From the NCBI GenBank assembly GCA_023386885.1, contig JAEWIX010000040.1:1-64000 (forward strand): a stretch of DNA of 64,000 nt. The letters are read 5' to 3'. The translations under genes were made by a program, and so were the position numbers. How positions within the stretch are numbered: the first letter of the stretch is position 1; the number at the start of each line of letters is the position of its first letter. Positions 8,457 to 17,823 of this stretch are shown piece by piece. The notes under the pieces were generated by a model, which saw only the letters and a list, made by a program, of their open reading frames with translations, did no database searches and was not told the DNA's origin. The stretch is from Pseudomonadota bacterium. Its GTDB lineage: Bacteria > Pseudomonadota > Alphaproteobacteria > Rhizobiales > Xanthobacteraceae.

Positions 8457-9272
8457 TCACGTCAACCAGCGCTTACGCCGCCGGTAGTGCTTGATGTCGT
8501 GAAAATTCTTGTTGTCCGCGCCTCCGAGGTAGAATTCCTGAATGTCGGGGTTCCTCTTCAGCGCTTCTGCGGTGTCGTGCATGACGATGCGGCCGCTTTC
8601 GATCAGGTAGCCATGCGAAACGATCTCGAGCGCGGCAATGGCGTTCTGCTCGACCAGCAACACCGAAAGGCCTTCCTCGCGGTTGATGCGGCTGAGGATC
8701 TGGAAGATCTCGGCCACCAGGAACGGCGCGAGACCGAGGCTAGGTTCGTCGAGCATCAACAGCTTCGGTTGCGTCATCAGCGCGCGGCCGATCGCCAGCA
8801 TCTGCTGTTCGCCGCCGGAGAGATAGCCGGCGGCGCTGCCACGACGCTCGAACAGGCGCGGGAAGTAGCTGTAGACGCGATCCTTGTTGCGGGCGGCGTC
8901 GTGGCGGCTGCGAACCGCGGAAGCGGCGATCAGGTTTTCGTCAGGCGTCAGATGTTCGAAGACACGGCGGCCTTCCAGTACATGTGCGATGCCGAGCTTG
9001 ACGCGATCCTGCGGCATCAATCCGCTGATATTGCGGTTCTGAAACTGAACCTCGCCGCGCCGCACCTCGCCGCGTTCGGCGGTGAGCAGTCCGCTGATCG
9101 ATTTCAGGGTCGTGCTTTTCCCGGCGCCGTTGGCGCCGAGTAGAGCCACCATACCGCCGTTCGGGACCGCCAGAGACACGCCCTTGATCGCCAGCGAGAC
9201 GTAGTCGTAGACGACCTCGACGTTGTTGAGCGTCAGGATGTTGTCGACTTCGGTTTCGGTCATGGCTGCCAT
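8457..9272 (-). CDS. Liv-type ABC transporter ATP-binding protein LivF (operon 2)
   Basis: 271 residues, slightly long because of a 10-residue N-terminal lead and a charged C-terminal tail (NKNFHDIKHYRRRKRW). Walker A GANGAGKST, signature LSGGEQQMLAIGRAL and Walker B LLMLDEPSLGLAP are intact. A second ATG at 9263 is a possible alternative start. It would pair with the LivG-like ATPase encoded at the head of the same operon. The gap to LivM upstream is six bases. Confidence 0.92.
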   Translation of the reverse strand: MAAMTETEVDNILTLNNVEVVYDYVSLAIKGVSLAVPNGGMVALLGANGAGKSTTLKSISGLLTAERGEVRRGEVQFQNRNISGLMPQDRVKLGIAHVLEGRRVFEHLTPDENLIAASAVRSRHDAARNKDRVYSYFPRLFERRGSAAGYLSGGEQQMLAIGRALMTQPKLLMLDEPSLGLAPFLVAEIFQILSRINREEGLSVLLVEQNAIAALEIVSHGYLIESGRIVMHDTAEALKRNPDIQEFYLGGADNKNFHDIKHYRRRKRWLT

Positions 9273-9278
9273 GGTCCG

Positions 9279-10352
9279 CTATTTCTTGACGTAGCCGAAA
9301 GGCCAGACAAGCAGATAATCGCGAATGTTGTTGTAGATTTTCCCGAGCCCCAACGGCTCGATCAGCAGAAATCCGATGATCAATGCGCCGTAGAGGGCGT
9401 GAGGCAGGTGTGCCAGGGTTTCGATGCCGAGCGAAAATCCGAACTGTTCCGTCAGCCAGGAAATGAAGGCATTCATTGCGCCGGGCATTAGCAGGATGAA
9501 GGCGGCGCCGAAGTAGCTGCCGATGATGCTGCCGAGACCGCCGACGATCACCATCGCCAGCGCCTGAATCGAAACGTCGACGGAGAATTGCTCCGGCGTG
9601 ACCGCGTGATAGAACGTGCCGATCAGGATCGCACCGCTGACGCCCGCCATGAAGGACGATGTCGCGAAGGCGACCAGCTTGAAATAGAAGCTGTTCACAC
9701 CAATGACGGCGGCGGCATAATCCTTCTCGCGTACCGCGACCAGCGCACGTCCGAGCGCCGTGCGCCGCAAGTTCAGCATGAAGGTGGTGACCAGCACGCA
9801 CCACACCAGCGCCACGTAATAAAGTCCGGCATCGGAGGTGATCGCCTGGCCGAGAATGCGGATATCCGGCGCCTGCAACGTCGCCTGTGTACCGCCCGAG
9901 ATGGCGGGAACGTGCGAGATCGTCCAGTCCATCACGAATTGCAGCGCCAGCGTCGAGAGCGCGAGATAAAGTCCTTTGACGCGCAGCGCCGCGAAGGCGA
10001 ATACGCTGCCGATCACCGCGGCCGTCAGGCCGGCTAACACGATGGCGATTTCCCACGGAACGCCGTTGCGCTGCGCATGCACGGCGGCATAGGCACCGAT
10101 GCCCATCACTGCGGCATAGCCCAGATGAAATTGCCCGGCCCAGCCGAGAATGAGGTTGAGGCCGAGTGCGGCGGCGGTCCACACCAGCCACGGCAGCATG
10201 TAGCTGCTGAGATAGAGCGTGCTCATGTAGACGGGCGCGGTGGCCGCCAGCAGCAGCAGACCGCCGATCATCCAGCGGTCGGCCGGGATCGGGAACAGCG
10301 CCCGATCCTGAGCGTAGTTCGTGTGAAGGATGCCGGCCTGACGAAACAGCAT
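9279..10352 (-). CDS. Liv-type ABC transporter permease LivM (operon 2)
   Basis: 357 residues with about nine membrane segments, the LILGWAGQFHLGYAAVMGIG motif of LivM permeases near residue 67, and the IVGGLGSIIGSYFGAAFI loop near the C-terminus. It forms the membrane channel with LivH, whose gene ends four bases upstream. The hydrophilic N-terminal lead of about 25 residues before the first membrane segment is a little long, but no better start is visible. Confidence 0.92.
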   Translation of the reverse strand: MLFRQAGILHTNYAQDRALFPIPADRWMIGGLLLLAATAPVYMSTLYLSSYMLPWLVWTAAALGLNLILGWAGQFHLGYAAVMGIGAYAAVHAQRNGVPWEIAIVLAGLTAAVIGSVFAFAALRVKGLYLALSTLALQFVMDWTISHVPAISGGTQATLQAPDIRILGQAITSDAGLYYVALVWCVLVTTFMLNLRRTALGRALVAVREKDYAAAVIGVNSFYFKLVAFATSSFMAGVSGAILIGTFYHAVTPEQFSVDVSIQALAMVIVGGLGSIIGSYFGAAFILLMPGAMNAFISWLTEQFGFSLGIETLAHLPHALYGALIIGFLLIEPLGLGKIYNNIRDYLLVWPFGYVKK

Positions 10353-10356
10353 GATC

Positions 10357-11244
10357 TTACACCCGCTCGATGTCGTGGCGGCCGAACAGGCCGTGTGGCC
10401 GCAGCATGATGGTGAGGATCAGCATCGCGGCATCGACCAGTTCGCGGCTGGCGCCGCCGAGCAGGGGATCGAGCACGATGGAGGCCAGTCCCTCGACGAT
10501 GCCGAGCAGGATGCCGGCGAGCAGTGCGCCGCCGATGCTGTCCAGTCCACCGAGCACCGCGACGGTCACGCCCTTGAGCAGCAACAGCGCCAGCGATTGA
10601 TCGACGCCCTGCACCGATCCCCACAGCACCGCGGCAATGGTTGCCACCACCGCCGAGATCGCCCACGACAGTGCGACGCCGCGTTCGACGGAAATGCCGA
10701 CTGACCACGCCGCCGTATAGTCATCGGAGATCGCGCGCAGTACCACGCCGATCCGGGTACGGAAAAACAGAACCAGCAGCACGAACATCGCAACCGCGAC
10801 GCCAGCGCCGACGGCATAGGCGCGATTGATCAACAGCGGTCCGATGAATAGCGGCGCATCGCTGATGCCGATCGGCAGCGGCCGCGAGGTGCCGCCCCAG
10901 ATGGTCATGGAGCCGGCACGGAGGAAAATCTCGATGCCCAGCGTCATCATCAGGATCATGATGATCGGGCGGCCGGCGAGCCGTCGCAGCGCCACGCGCT
11001 CGATGCCGACGCCGATGAAGAACATGGTCACGATGCCGAGCGGGATTGCCGCCCACAGCGGCAGGCCGAGTTGATTGGCAAAGGCCAGAATGACATAGCC
11101 AGCCAGCATCACCATCGCGCCCTGCGCCAGATTGGGCACCGACGACGACTTGTAGATCAGCACGATGCCCATCGCGACCAGCGAGTACATCAACCCGACG
11201 AGGGCGCCGTTGAGGGACGATTCAAGCAGCAGCAGGACATCCAT
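10357..11244 (-). CDS. Liv-type ABC transporter permease LivH (operon 2)
   Basis: 295 residues, mostly hydrophobic, with about eight membrane segments. The VLIYKSSSVPNLAQGAMVML stretch near residue 28 replaces the NFAHGE motif of classical LivH but is the form usual in Liv transporters linked to acyl-CoA synthetases. The AVLGGLDSIGGALLAGI loop contacts the ATPase. It starts three bases after the synthetase gene, so uptake and activation genes are cotranscribed. Confidence 0.9.
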   Translation of the reverse strand: MDVLLLLESSLNGALVGLMYSLVAMGIVLIYKSSSVPNLAQGAMVMLAGYVILAFANQLGLPLWAAIPLGIVTMFFIGVGIERVALRRLAGRPIIMILMMTLGIEIFLRAGSMTIWGGTSRPLPIGISDAPLFIGPLLINRAYAVGAGVAVAMFVLLVLFFRTRIGVVLRAISDDYTAAWSVGISVERGVALSWAISAVVATIAAVLWGSVQGVDQSLALLLLKGVTVAVLGGLDSIGGALLAGILLGIVEGLASIVLDPLLGGASRELVDAAMLILTIMLRPHGLFGRHDIERV

Positions 11245-11247
11245 GGT

Positions 11248-13185
11248 TCAGACCTCCTGCACAGAGAGCGTTCGCTCGATCACGCCGACCTCGCCGGTCT
11301 CATAGGTGATCTGGGCTTTCATCAAAACGCTTCCCTGATTGTCGTAGATGGCATGAATGATCGGCGCGTAGCGATCTTCGACGACGTTGCGGCGGATCTT
11401 GCGCGTCCGGGTGATTTCGCCGTCATCGGCGTCGAATTCCTTGTGCAGGCAGACGAAGCGTTTGAGGTGAAGCCCTTCTGGAAGCGTGCGGTTGACGTGT
11501 CGGACCGCGTCCAGGATGAGGGTTGCGACTTCCGGCTTCTGCGACAGATCGGCATAGGACATATAGGAGATGCCGCGCAGTTCGGCCCAAAAGCCGACCG
11601 ACTCCATGTCGATGCAGACCAACGCCGCCAGCGTGTCGCGGTTGGCGCCGAGCACGGCGGCTTCCTTGATGTAAGGGCTGAACTTGAGACGGTTCTCGAT
11701 ATAGTTCGGGATGTAGCGTTCGCCCTTCGCGGTGTGGACCACGTCGGAAAGTCGCCCCAACACAACAAGGTGGCCGTTGGGCTCGAGATAGCCGGCGTCG
11801 CCGGTATGCAGCCAGCCGTCGCGCAAGGCTTCCTGCGTGGCGGCCTCCTGCTTGAAATAGCCGCTGAACACGCTGCCCGAGCGGATCAGGATTTCGCCTG
11901 CCTCGCTGATCTGCACATCGACACCGGGGAAGGGGCGACCGACGGTGTGCAGCCGCACTTCGTCGGGGCTTTGCAGTGCATTGTAAGCACTGCTTTCCGT
12001 CTGGCCGTAGAGTTGCCGCAGCTTGATGCCGAGCGCGCGATAGAACACGAAGGTGTCCTCGCCCATGGCTTCGCCGCCGGTGAACGCGCCGCGCAGGCGC
12101 GATAGCCCGAACTGATCCTTGATCGGGCCGTAGACCAGCCACTCACCGAGCGGACCGAGCAGCATTTCCCTCAATGTCGGCTGGCCGCCTTCGAGCTTGC
12201 GGCGCTCGGCCGCAAGAGCTGAACTGATGAAAAACTTGTAGATCGCTTTCTTGAGTGGCGTCGAATCCTCCATGCGCACCTGAATCGTGGTGAGCATGTT
12301 GTCCCAGCTTCGCGGCGCGGCGAGATAGAAGGTCGGCGCCACCTCGCGCAGGTTCTGCAGCACTGTTTCCTGCCGCTCGGGGATGTTGATGGTGAAGCGC
12401 AATGCGACGCCGGCCGCCACGGTGACGGCGAAGTCACCGACCCACGCCATCGGTAGGTAGGCCAAAATGGTTTCGCCAAAGTCGAATGCGCCACCGTGAT
12501 AGGCGTTGCGCACGCCCGACAGCAGGTTGCGATGCGACAACACGATGCCCTTGGGCTTGCCAGTCGAGCCCGAGGAGTGGACGAATACCGCGGGGCCGTC
12601 CGGCGTAGCGCGCTGGATCAGGGCTTCGCGCAAGGCCGGCTCCGCTTTCAGGCGCGCTTCGCCCTTGGCGCACAGCGCATCCCACGAGATCAGCCCCGGA
12701 AACGGATAGGTCGCCAGTCCGCGTGGATCGTCATAGATGATGTGCTCGATCTTGGCGCCTTGCTCACGCAGATCGAGCATCTTGTCGACCTGCTCCTGAT
12801 CTTCCGCAAGAACGAAGCGAACATCCGCCTCGTGAACGAAATGGCGCACTTCGTCGAGGGTAGCATCGGGGAAGGCCGGCATCGCATGGCCGCCCAGCGT
12901 ACCGGCCGAAATCATTCCGGTGTAAAGCCGCGGCCGATTGTCGCCAACGACGAGCAGAACATCCTTGGCATCGAAACCGATGCTTTCCAGCCCGGCGGCG
13001 AATTGCAGCATGCTGTCGAGCACCTGCCGCCAGGTCATCTCCTGCCAGATGCCCTTGCTTTTCTCCCGCATTGCGATGTCGCCGGGAAACACGTCGGCAT
13101 TCTTGGCGAGCAGGCGGCTTAAGGTGGTGTCGGCGCCGAAATCCCACGTAGTCGTCGCGGAGGTGCCGCCTTCAATGGGTCGCAT
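11248..13185 (-). CDS. AMP-dependent long-chain acyl-CoA synthetase embedded in a transporter operon
   Basis: 645 residues from the ATG at 13185, which has a GGAGG site five bases away; this start lies 14 bases inside the upstream ATPase gene. The ATP loop SSGSTGKPKG is at about residues 204-213 and the YGQTES motif and HTGDAGYLE segment follow. The enzyme makes an acyl-AMP and then an acyl-CoA. The length and the N-terminal half match the FadD15/long-chain branch rather than short-chain ligases. Being encoded between LivG and LivH of one transporter, it probably traps the imported acid as its CoA ester. The acid may be aromatic, alicyclic or fatty; the sequence does not tell. Confidence 0.9.
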   Translation of the reverse strand: MRPIEGGTSATTTWDFGADTTLSRLLAKNADVFPGDIAMREKSKGIWQEMTWRQVLDSMLQFAAGLESIGFDAKDVLLVVGDNRPRLYTGMISAGTLGGHAMPAFPDATLDEVRHFVHEADVRFVLAEDQEQVDKMLDLREQGAKIEHIIYDDPRGLATYPFPGLISWDALCAKGEARLKAEPALREALIQRATPDGPAVFVHSSGSTGKPKGIVLSHRNLLSGVRNAYHGGAFDFGETILAYLPMAWVGDFAVTVAAGVALRFTINIPERQETVLQNLREVAPTFYLAAPRSWDNMLTTIQVRMEDSTPLKKAIYKFFISSALAAERRKLEGGQPTLREMLLGPLGEWLVYGPIKDQFGLSRLRGAFTGGEAMGEDTFVFYRALGIKLRQLYGQTESSAYNALQSPDEVRLHTVGRPFPGVDVQISEAGEILIRSGSVFSGYFKQEAATQEALRDGWLHTGDAGYLEPNGHLVVLGRLSDVVHTAKGERYIPNYIENRLKFSPYIKEAAVLGANRDTLAALVCIDMESVGFWAELRGISYMSYADLSQKPEVATLILDAVRHVNRTLPEGLHLKRFVCLHKEFDADDGEITRTRKIRRNVVEDRYAPIIHAIYDNQGSVLMKAQITYETGEVGVIERTLSVQEV

Positions 13186-13990
13186 GGGCGCCTCCGATAT
13201 AGGCTTCCACCACGCGTGGGTCGGCGACAACGTCCGCCGGTATGCCGGAGCCGATCATCGCACCGTAGTTCAGCGCCAGCATGCGATCGCAGATGCCGGT
13301 GATAACGTCCATATGATGCTCGATCAGCAGCACCGTAACATGACGCTCGTCGCGCGCGTCGAGGATGAAGCGCGCCATGTATTCCTTTTCCTCCTGATTC
13401 ATACCGGCCATCGGCTCGTCAAGAATCAAGAGGCTCGGTTCTGCGGCGAGCGCGCGCGCGAGTTCGACGCGCTTCTTCAGGCCGATCGGAATGCCGTCGA
13501 CCAGTTCGTCGCGCACGCTCTCCAGTTGCAGGAAGTCGATGACGTCCTCAACCGCGGCGCGATTTGCGGTTTCGTCACTGCGCGCCAGCCACCAGTAACC
13601 GGCGGTGCGCAGCACGCTAGCATGCATGTGAACGTGGCGGCCGAGCAGGATATTGTCGAGTACGCTCATGCCGTTGAAGAGCGCGAGATTCTGGAACGTG
13701 CGCGCAACACCCAAGCGCGCGACTTTATGCGGCGCGAGTCCCGTAATGTCGTGCCCATTCAGCAGGATATTGCCGCGCTGCGGCGGATAGAAGCCGGTGA
13801 TGGCGTTGGTGAGGGTCGTTTTGCCGCACCCGTTCGGCCCGACGAGACCGAAGATCTCACCCCGATTGATCTGAAGGTCGATCCCGTTCAACGCAATAAT
13901 GCCGCCGAACCGGCGTTCGACGGACCTGCATTCCAACACAGGACCGGCACTTCCCTGAGCGCCCCTCAACTTGTCGTCTCCGTCCGTCAT
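13172..13990 (-). CDS. Liv-type ABC transporter ATP-binding protein LivG (operon 2), degenerate signature
   Basis: 272 residues, first gene of operon 2. Walker A GPNGCGKTT, Walker B LLILDEPMAGMN and the H-loop in LLIEHHM are intact. The ABC signature, normally LSGGQ, reads IPIGLKKRVELARAL, so the SGG core is lost. This form is, to my knowledge, common in LivG proteins of acid-type transporters, and the dimer would keep one good site from LivF. It overlaps the synthetase gene by 14 bases. The promoter should lie in 13991-14135. Confidence 0.9.
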   Translation of the reverse strand: MTDGDDKLRGAQGSAGPVLECRSVERRFGGIIALNGIDLQINRGEIFGLVGPNGCGKTTLTNAITGFYPPQRGNILLNGHDITGLAPHKVARLGVARTFQNLALFNGMSVLDNILLGRHVHMHASVLRTAGYWWLARSDETANRAAVEDVIDFLQLESVRDELVDGIPIGLKKRVELARALAAEPSLLILDEPMAGMNQEEKEYMARFILDARDERHVTVLLIEHHMDVITGICDRMLALNYGAMIGSGIPADVVADPRVVEAYIGGAHATH

Positions 13991-14055
13991 CTACAATTCG
14001 GCTCCGCGCGGGCGGCGCACATGAGAAGGTGACAGCCTTTCTTTGAAGGCTTTGA

Positions 14056-14068
14056 GGTTAAGCTAACC
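14056..14068. promoter_or_regulatory. Palindrome upstream of operon 2
   Basis: GGTTA and TAACC arms around AGC lie 66 bp before the LivG start codon on the minus strand. A second short hairpin (AGCCTT / AAGGCT, 14034-14051) is adjacent. The site differs from the TCTAACA operator further along. It may be an operator for the transporter operon; no regulator gene is next to it. Confidence 0.3.
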
Positions 14069-14135
14069 AGCGCAAGATTTTCACGCAAGCGCGATATTCG
14101 GCGTAGACGGTGAAATGGTCCGAAGAACGCGAACA

Positions 14136-14993
14136 TCATGAATGCACGCGCGAGGCCGATGCTTGTTCGCGCAGGAATCCGACGATGGCTTCAGTGAAGG
14201 CGTCGTTGCGGTCGCCGACCACCATGTGCCCGGCGCCGGCGATATCGGTATAGGTCGCGTGCGGAGCGAACTGGAGAAACTGTTGTGCGGCCTCGGTCGT
14301 CACCAGATTGCTGGAGGCGCCCCGGATCAGGTGAACGGGAAGGCGGAGCCGGCGGGCGGCGGCGGCAAAGCGTGCTTCCGAATCCTCTGGGGAGGATTGA
14401 CTCGCGGCCGTGATGAATTGCGGGTCCCAATGCCAGCGCAGCCGCCCGTCCTCGCACTTCCGCAGATAGCGTTCCAGCGTCTCCGATGGTCCTCGTTGTT
14501 TGCGATGCGGCAGATAGGCGCCGATGGCGGCGGCGGCTTCGTCGGCTGTGGCGAAGCCTTCGTCGATGTGCGCGGCCATGAAGCCGAGAATATGGGCGAC
14601 GCCCTCAGGCTCCAGTTGCGGCGTCACGTCGACCAGCGTGAGCGACGAGAAGACGCCGGGTCGCAATTCGCCTTCGGCCAACAGTCCGGCAAGTCCGCCG
14701 AGCGAAGCGCCCACCAGCGAAGGCTTGCCTGGTAATGCCTCGGCGATCGCGACGAGGTCCGCGGCATAATCGGAAAAGTGGTAAGCTCCGGAGGGCGACC
14801 ACTCGCTTTCGCCATGGCCCCGCATGTCGATGGCGATGGCTAGATAGCCGGCCTTCGCCAGTGCGCGCGACACCTTCGACCATGCGGCGCGGGTCTGTCC
14901 GCCGCCGTGCGCGAGCAATACCGGCTGCCCCTCGCCAACAGCTTCGGCTGCTATCGTCTGACCGTGCGCACCGGTGAAGGTTCGTCGCTGCAT
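14136..14993 (-). CDS. Alpha/beta hydrolase
   Basis: 285 residues. The HGGG oxyanion-hole segment (residues 29-32), the DMRGHGES strand, the nucleophile elbow GASLGG with Ser97, and a GAGHMV histidine near residue 260 form a complete alpha/beta-hydrolase triad layout. It probably hydrolyses an ester, lactone or thioester made during acid catabolism; no more precise claim is justified. It starts nine bases after the stop of the enoyl-CoA hydratase gene and is the last gene of the operon that begins with the acyl-CoA dehydrogenase at 20607. Confidence 0.85.
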   Translation of the reverse strand: MQRRTFTGAHGQTIAAEAVGEGQPVLLAHGGGQTRAAWSKVSRALAKAGYLAIAIDMRGHGESEWSPSGAYHFSDYAADLVAIAEALPGKPSLVGASLGGLAGLLAEGELRPGVFSSLTLVDVTPQLEPEGVAHILGFMAAHIDEGFATADEAAAAIGAYLPHRKQRGPSETLERYLRKCEDGRLRWHWDPQFITAASQSSPEDSEARFAAAARRLRLPVHLIRGASSNLVTTEAAQQFLQFAPHATYTDIAGAGHMVVGDRNDAFTEAIVGFLREQASASRVHS

Positions 14994-15002
14994 GGCGCGC
15001 GC

Positions 15003-15767
15003 CTAATCCCTGAACTTGGGCTTGCGCTTCTCGAGGAAGGCGCTGATGCCCTCGCGCGCATCCTCGTGCATCATCAGCAGTGGGAAGCCGTCGACGGCAT
15101 GGCGCATCTCGTCGCCGCCGAGGCCGCGATTGTAGAACGATTTCGCCATCGCCACCGCGAGCCGCGGCTTGGCGGCGATCCGTTCGGCAAAGTCCATGAC
15201 ATTTGCCATCAGCGTGTCATGCGGGACGACGCGCAGCACCAGCCCGATCCGCTCGGCTTCCGCCGCGCTGATCGGATCGCCAAGAATGCTGAGTTCTTTT
15301 GCTTTCGCGCGGCCGACGATCTCATGCAGGCGGACGATGGCGAAGCCGGGCAGCAGGCCGAGTTGGATTTCCGGCACGGCGAACTTGGCGCGGTCGGACG
15401 CGATGATGAAATCGGAAGCCATGGCGAGCTCGAAGCCGCCGCCATAAGCGAGGCCGTTGACGGCGGAGATCACCGGCTTGCCGCAGCGTTCCGGCGCGGC
15501 AAGCACGTCGAGCGCGGCGGCAAGGAATTTGCGGCCCTTTTCGGCTTCCAGTTCAAAACCCGAGATGTCAGCGCCGGCGCAGAACGCCTTGTCGCCGCTG
15601 CCGGTGATGACAGCGACGCGAATGTTCTCGTCAGCATCGGCACGGGCGAGGCCAGCAAGAATGCCTTCGCGGATGCCGCTGGTGAGCGCATTGAGCTTGG
15701 TCGGTTCGTCGAGGGTCAGGATCGCGATCTTGCCCTTGGTGTCGTAATTGACGCTGCCCAATCTCAT
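15003..15767 (-). CDS. Enoyl-CoA hydratase / crotonase family protein with both catalytic glutamates
   Basis: 254 residues from the ATG at 15767 with an AGGGAG site upstream; a longer in-frame extension was rejected because it reaches into the preceding gene and has no crotonase similarity. The oxyanion-hole motifs FCAGADI and AYGGGFELA are present, and Glu is kept in both GGGFEL and VPEIQLG, the two positions of the classical hydratase bases. It should add water to an enoyl-CoA. Following the carboxylase genes in the operon, it may act on a glutaconyl-type CoA as LiuC and AtuE do in leucine and citronellol breakdown; this is inference. Confidence 0.88.
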   Translation of the reverse strand: MRLGSVNYDTKGKIAILTLDEPTKLNALTSGIREGILAGLARADADENIRVAVITGSGDKAFCAGADISGFELEAEKGRKFLAAALDVLAAPERCGKPVISAVNGLAYGGGFELAMASDFIIASDRAKFAVPEIQLGLLPGFAIVRLHEIVGRAKAKELSILGDPISAAEAERIGLVLRVVPHDTLMANVMDFAERIAAKPRLAVAMAKSFYNRGLGGDEMRHAVDGFPLLMMHEDAREGISAFLEKRKPKFRD

Positions 15768-15807
15768 GGCGTTCTCCCTGTTTGTTTCCCGGCGTTGACT
15801 GGCGCGA

Positions 15808-17805
15808 CTACGATGAGGGCTCCGGCTCGACCACCACGACGACGGCGTTGCGCTCGACGGTTTCGCCGGCACGGCAGTTCACTGCCGTAACGACGCCGTC
15901 GACTTCGCTCGCGATGCGCAATTCCATCTTCATCGATTCGAGCACGGCGGCGACGTCGCCGATCTTCACCTTGTCACCCACCGCGACATTGACCTTGAGG
16001 ATCATGCCCGTCATCGGCGCGCGCAGGTCGCCGCTGGTTTCGGCCGACGCGCTGATATAGCTGAGATAGGGTAGCGCCTGCATCGCGTGAACGCCGCGTC
16101 CATCGTGGACGAAAATAGCATTCTGCTCCTGACGGATGCGGACCACCTCGCGGCGCGAGCCGACCACGGCGGTGAAGCGATCGTCGTCGATCGGGTCGAG
16201 CCGCACCGTCAGTTCGTCGTCGTTGATACCGACGGTCATTGCGCCGTCGGGGTGTACCGGCGCGAAGCGAATTTCGGCGCTGTGGCCGGCCGTCGTCAAA
16301 TGCAGTTCCGGGATAGGCGACAGACCAGCGTCGCCCGCCGCCATGTGCCAGCCGGTGAGATCGCGTGATTGCCACGGATCGCGCGCCGCCGTCTCGCGCT
16401 GGCGGATCATCCAGAAGCAAGCTCCGAGCGCGAGCGCCTCACGGTCGGCTTCCGACGATGTCGCAGTGAACTGGCCAATGCTTTCGTCGATCGATCGGGT
16501 GTGGAATGTCGCCTCGCGCGTTGCCTTCCAATCGAGCAGGCGGCCGAGAAACGCCTGATTAGTGGTGACGCCGAAGATCGAGGTCGCGCCCACCGCCTCG
16601 CGCAGCTTGTCCAGCGCCTCGTTGCGGGTCGGGGCGAAAGCTATCAATTTCGCCAGCATCGAATCGTAATAGGGCGTCACCACCGATCCGGTTTCCACGC
16701 CGGTCTCGACGCGGATATCGCTCGCCGGGAAACTGACGTGAACGATATCGCCCGTGCTCGGCAGGAAATTGTTGGCGGGGTCTTCGGCGCAGATGCGCGC
16801 CTCGACGGCATGGCCGTGACAGGCGATCTGCGCCTGCGTCAGCGGCAGGCCCTCGCCGGAGGCGATGCGCAGCATCAGTTCGACGATGTCGAGGCCGGTA
16901 ATGCTCTCGGTCACCGGATGCTCGACCTGCAAGCGCGGATTGACTTCAAGGAAGTAATAGGCGTCGTCCTGCAGGATGAATTCGACAGTGCCGGCGCCGC
17001 GATAGTTCAGCCGCTTGCCGAGCCGCACCGCGTCCGCCGCCATGAGGTCGCGCAATGCTGCCGGCAGGTTCGCCGCCGGCGCTTCCTCGATCACTTTTTG
17101 ATGGCGGCGCTGCAAGGTGCATTCGCGCTCGAACAAATGGATGACGTTGCCTTTGCCGTCGCCGAGAATCTGGATTTCAATGTGACGGCCGCGCGGGATC
17201 AGTTTCTCGACGATCAGACCGGCGGAACCGAACGCGTTTTTGGCTTCGCGCATCGCGGATTCGATATCGTCGGCGAGGCCATCGAGCGTGGAGACCACAC
17301 GCATGCCCTTGCCGCCGCCGCCGGCTGCGGCCTTCAGCATCACCGGCAGGCCGGTGTCGCGCACGATGCGTTCGACCTCGGCCTTGTCCTCGCTTGGCGT
17401 GGTGCTGCCGGGAATGATCGGCACGCCGGCAGCGTCCGCTTCCTGCTTGGCCAGCGCTTTGTCACCGAGCCGCTCGATCACGTCCGGCGTCGGGCCGATG
17501 AAGGTGAGGCCGGCTGCTTCGACCGCACGGGCGAATGCGGCGTTCTCGGCAAGAAAACCGAAGCCGGGATGGATTGCCTGCGCGCCGGTCGCTTTCGCGG
17601 CGTCGATCACGGCATCGATGCGCAGATAACTGTCGGATGCAGCCGCGCCGCCGATGGCGATGGACTCCCCGATCTCTTTCACGTGCAGCGCATCGGCATC
17701 GGCGGACGAGTGGACGCCGGCGACGGCGACGCCGAGCCGCTGGCAGGTGCGGGCGATCCGGCAGGCGATTTCGCCGCGATTGGCGATCAGGATTTTATCG
17801 AACAC
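15808..17805 (-). CDS. Acyl-CoA carboxylase biotin-carrying alpha subunit (first copy)
   Basis: 665 residues, with a GTG start and GGGAG nine bases upstream. Biotin carboxylase domain (about 1-450) with KILIANRGEIACR at the start and the ATP-grasp loop AGGGGKGM; a middle linker; and a C-terminal biotin carrier domain with ESMKMEL, the biotinylated Lys being residue 626. It carboxylates its own biotin with bicarbonate and ATP. Domain order and length match the alpha subunits of methylcrotonyl-, geranyl- and propionyl-CoA carboxylases. Gene order dehydrogenase, transferase, carboxylase, hydratase is that of leucine (liu) and acyclic terpene (atu) loci. Confidence 0.93.
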   Translation of the reverse strand: MFDKILIANRGEIACRIARTCQRLGVAVAGVHSSADADALHVKEIGESIAIGGAAASDSYLRIDAVIDAAKATGAQAIHPGFGFLAENAAFARAVEAAGLTFIGPTPDVIERLGDKALAKQEADAAGVPIIPGSTTPSEDKAEVERIVRDTGLPVMLKAAAGGGGKGMRVVSTLDGLADDIESAMREAKNAFGSAGLIVEKLIPRGRHIEIQILGDGKGNVIHLFERECTLQRRHQKVIEEAPAANLPAALRDLMAADAVRLGKRLNYRGAGTVEFILQDDAYYFLEVNPRLQVEHPVTESITGLDIVELMLRIASGEGLPLTQAQIACHGHAVEARICAEDPANNFLPSTGDIVHVSFPASDIRVETGVETGSVVTPYYDSMLAKLIAFAPTRNEALDKLREAVGATSIFGVTTNQAFLGRLLDWKATREATFHTRSIDESIGQFTATSSEADREALALGACFWMIRQRETAARDPWQSRDLTGWHMAAGDAGLSPIPELHLTTAGHSAEIRFAPVHPDGAMTVGINDDELTVRLDPIDDDRFTAVVGSRREVVRIRQEQNAIFVHDGRGVHAMQALPYLSYISASAETSGDLRAPMTGMILKVNVAVGDKVKIGDVAAVLESMKMELRIASEVDGVVTAVNCRAGETVERNAVVVVVEPEPSS

Positions 17806-17823
17806 GACGTGCTTCTCCCGTCA

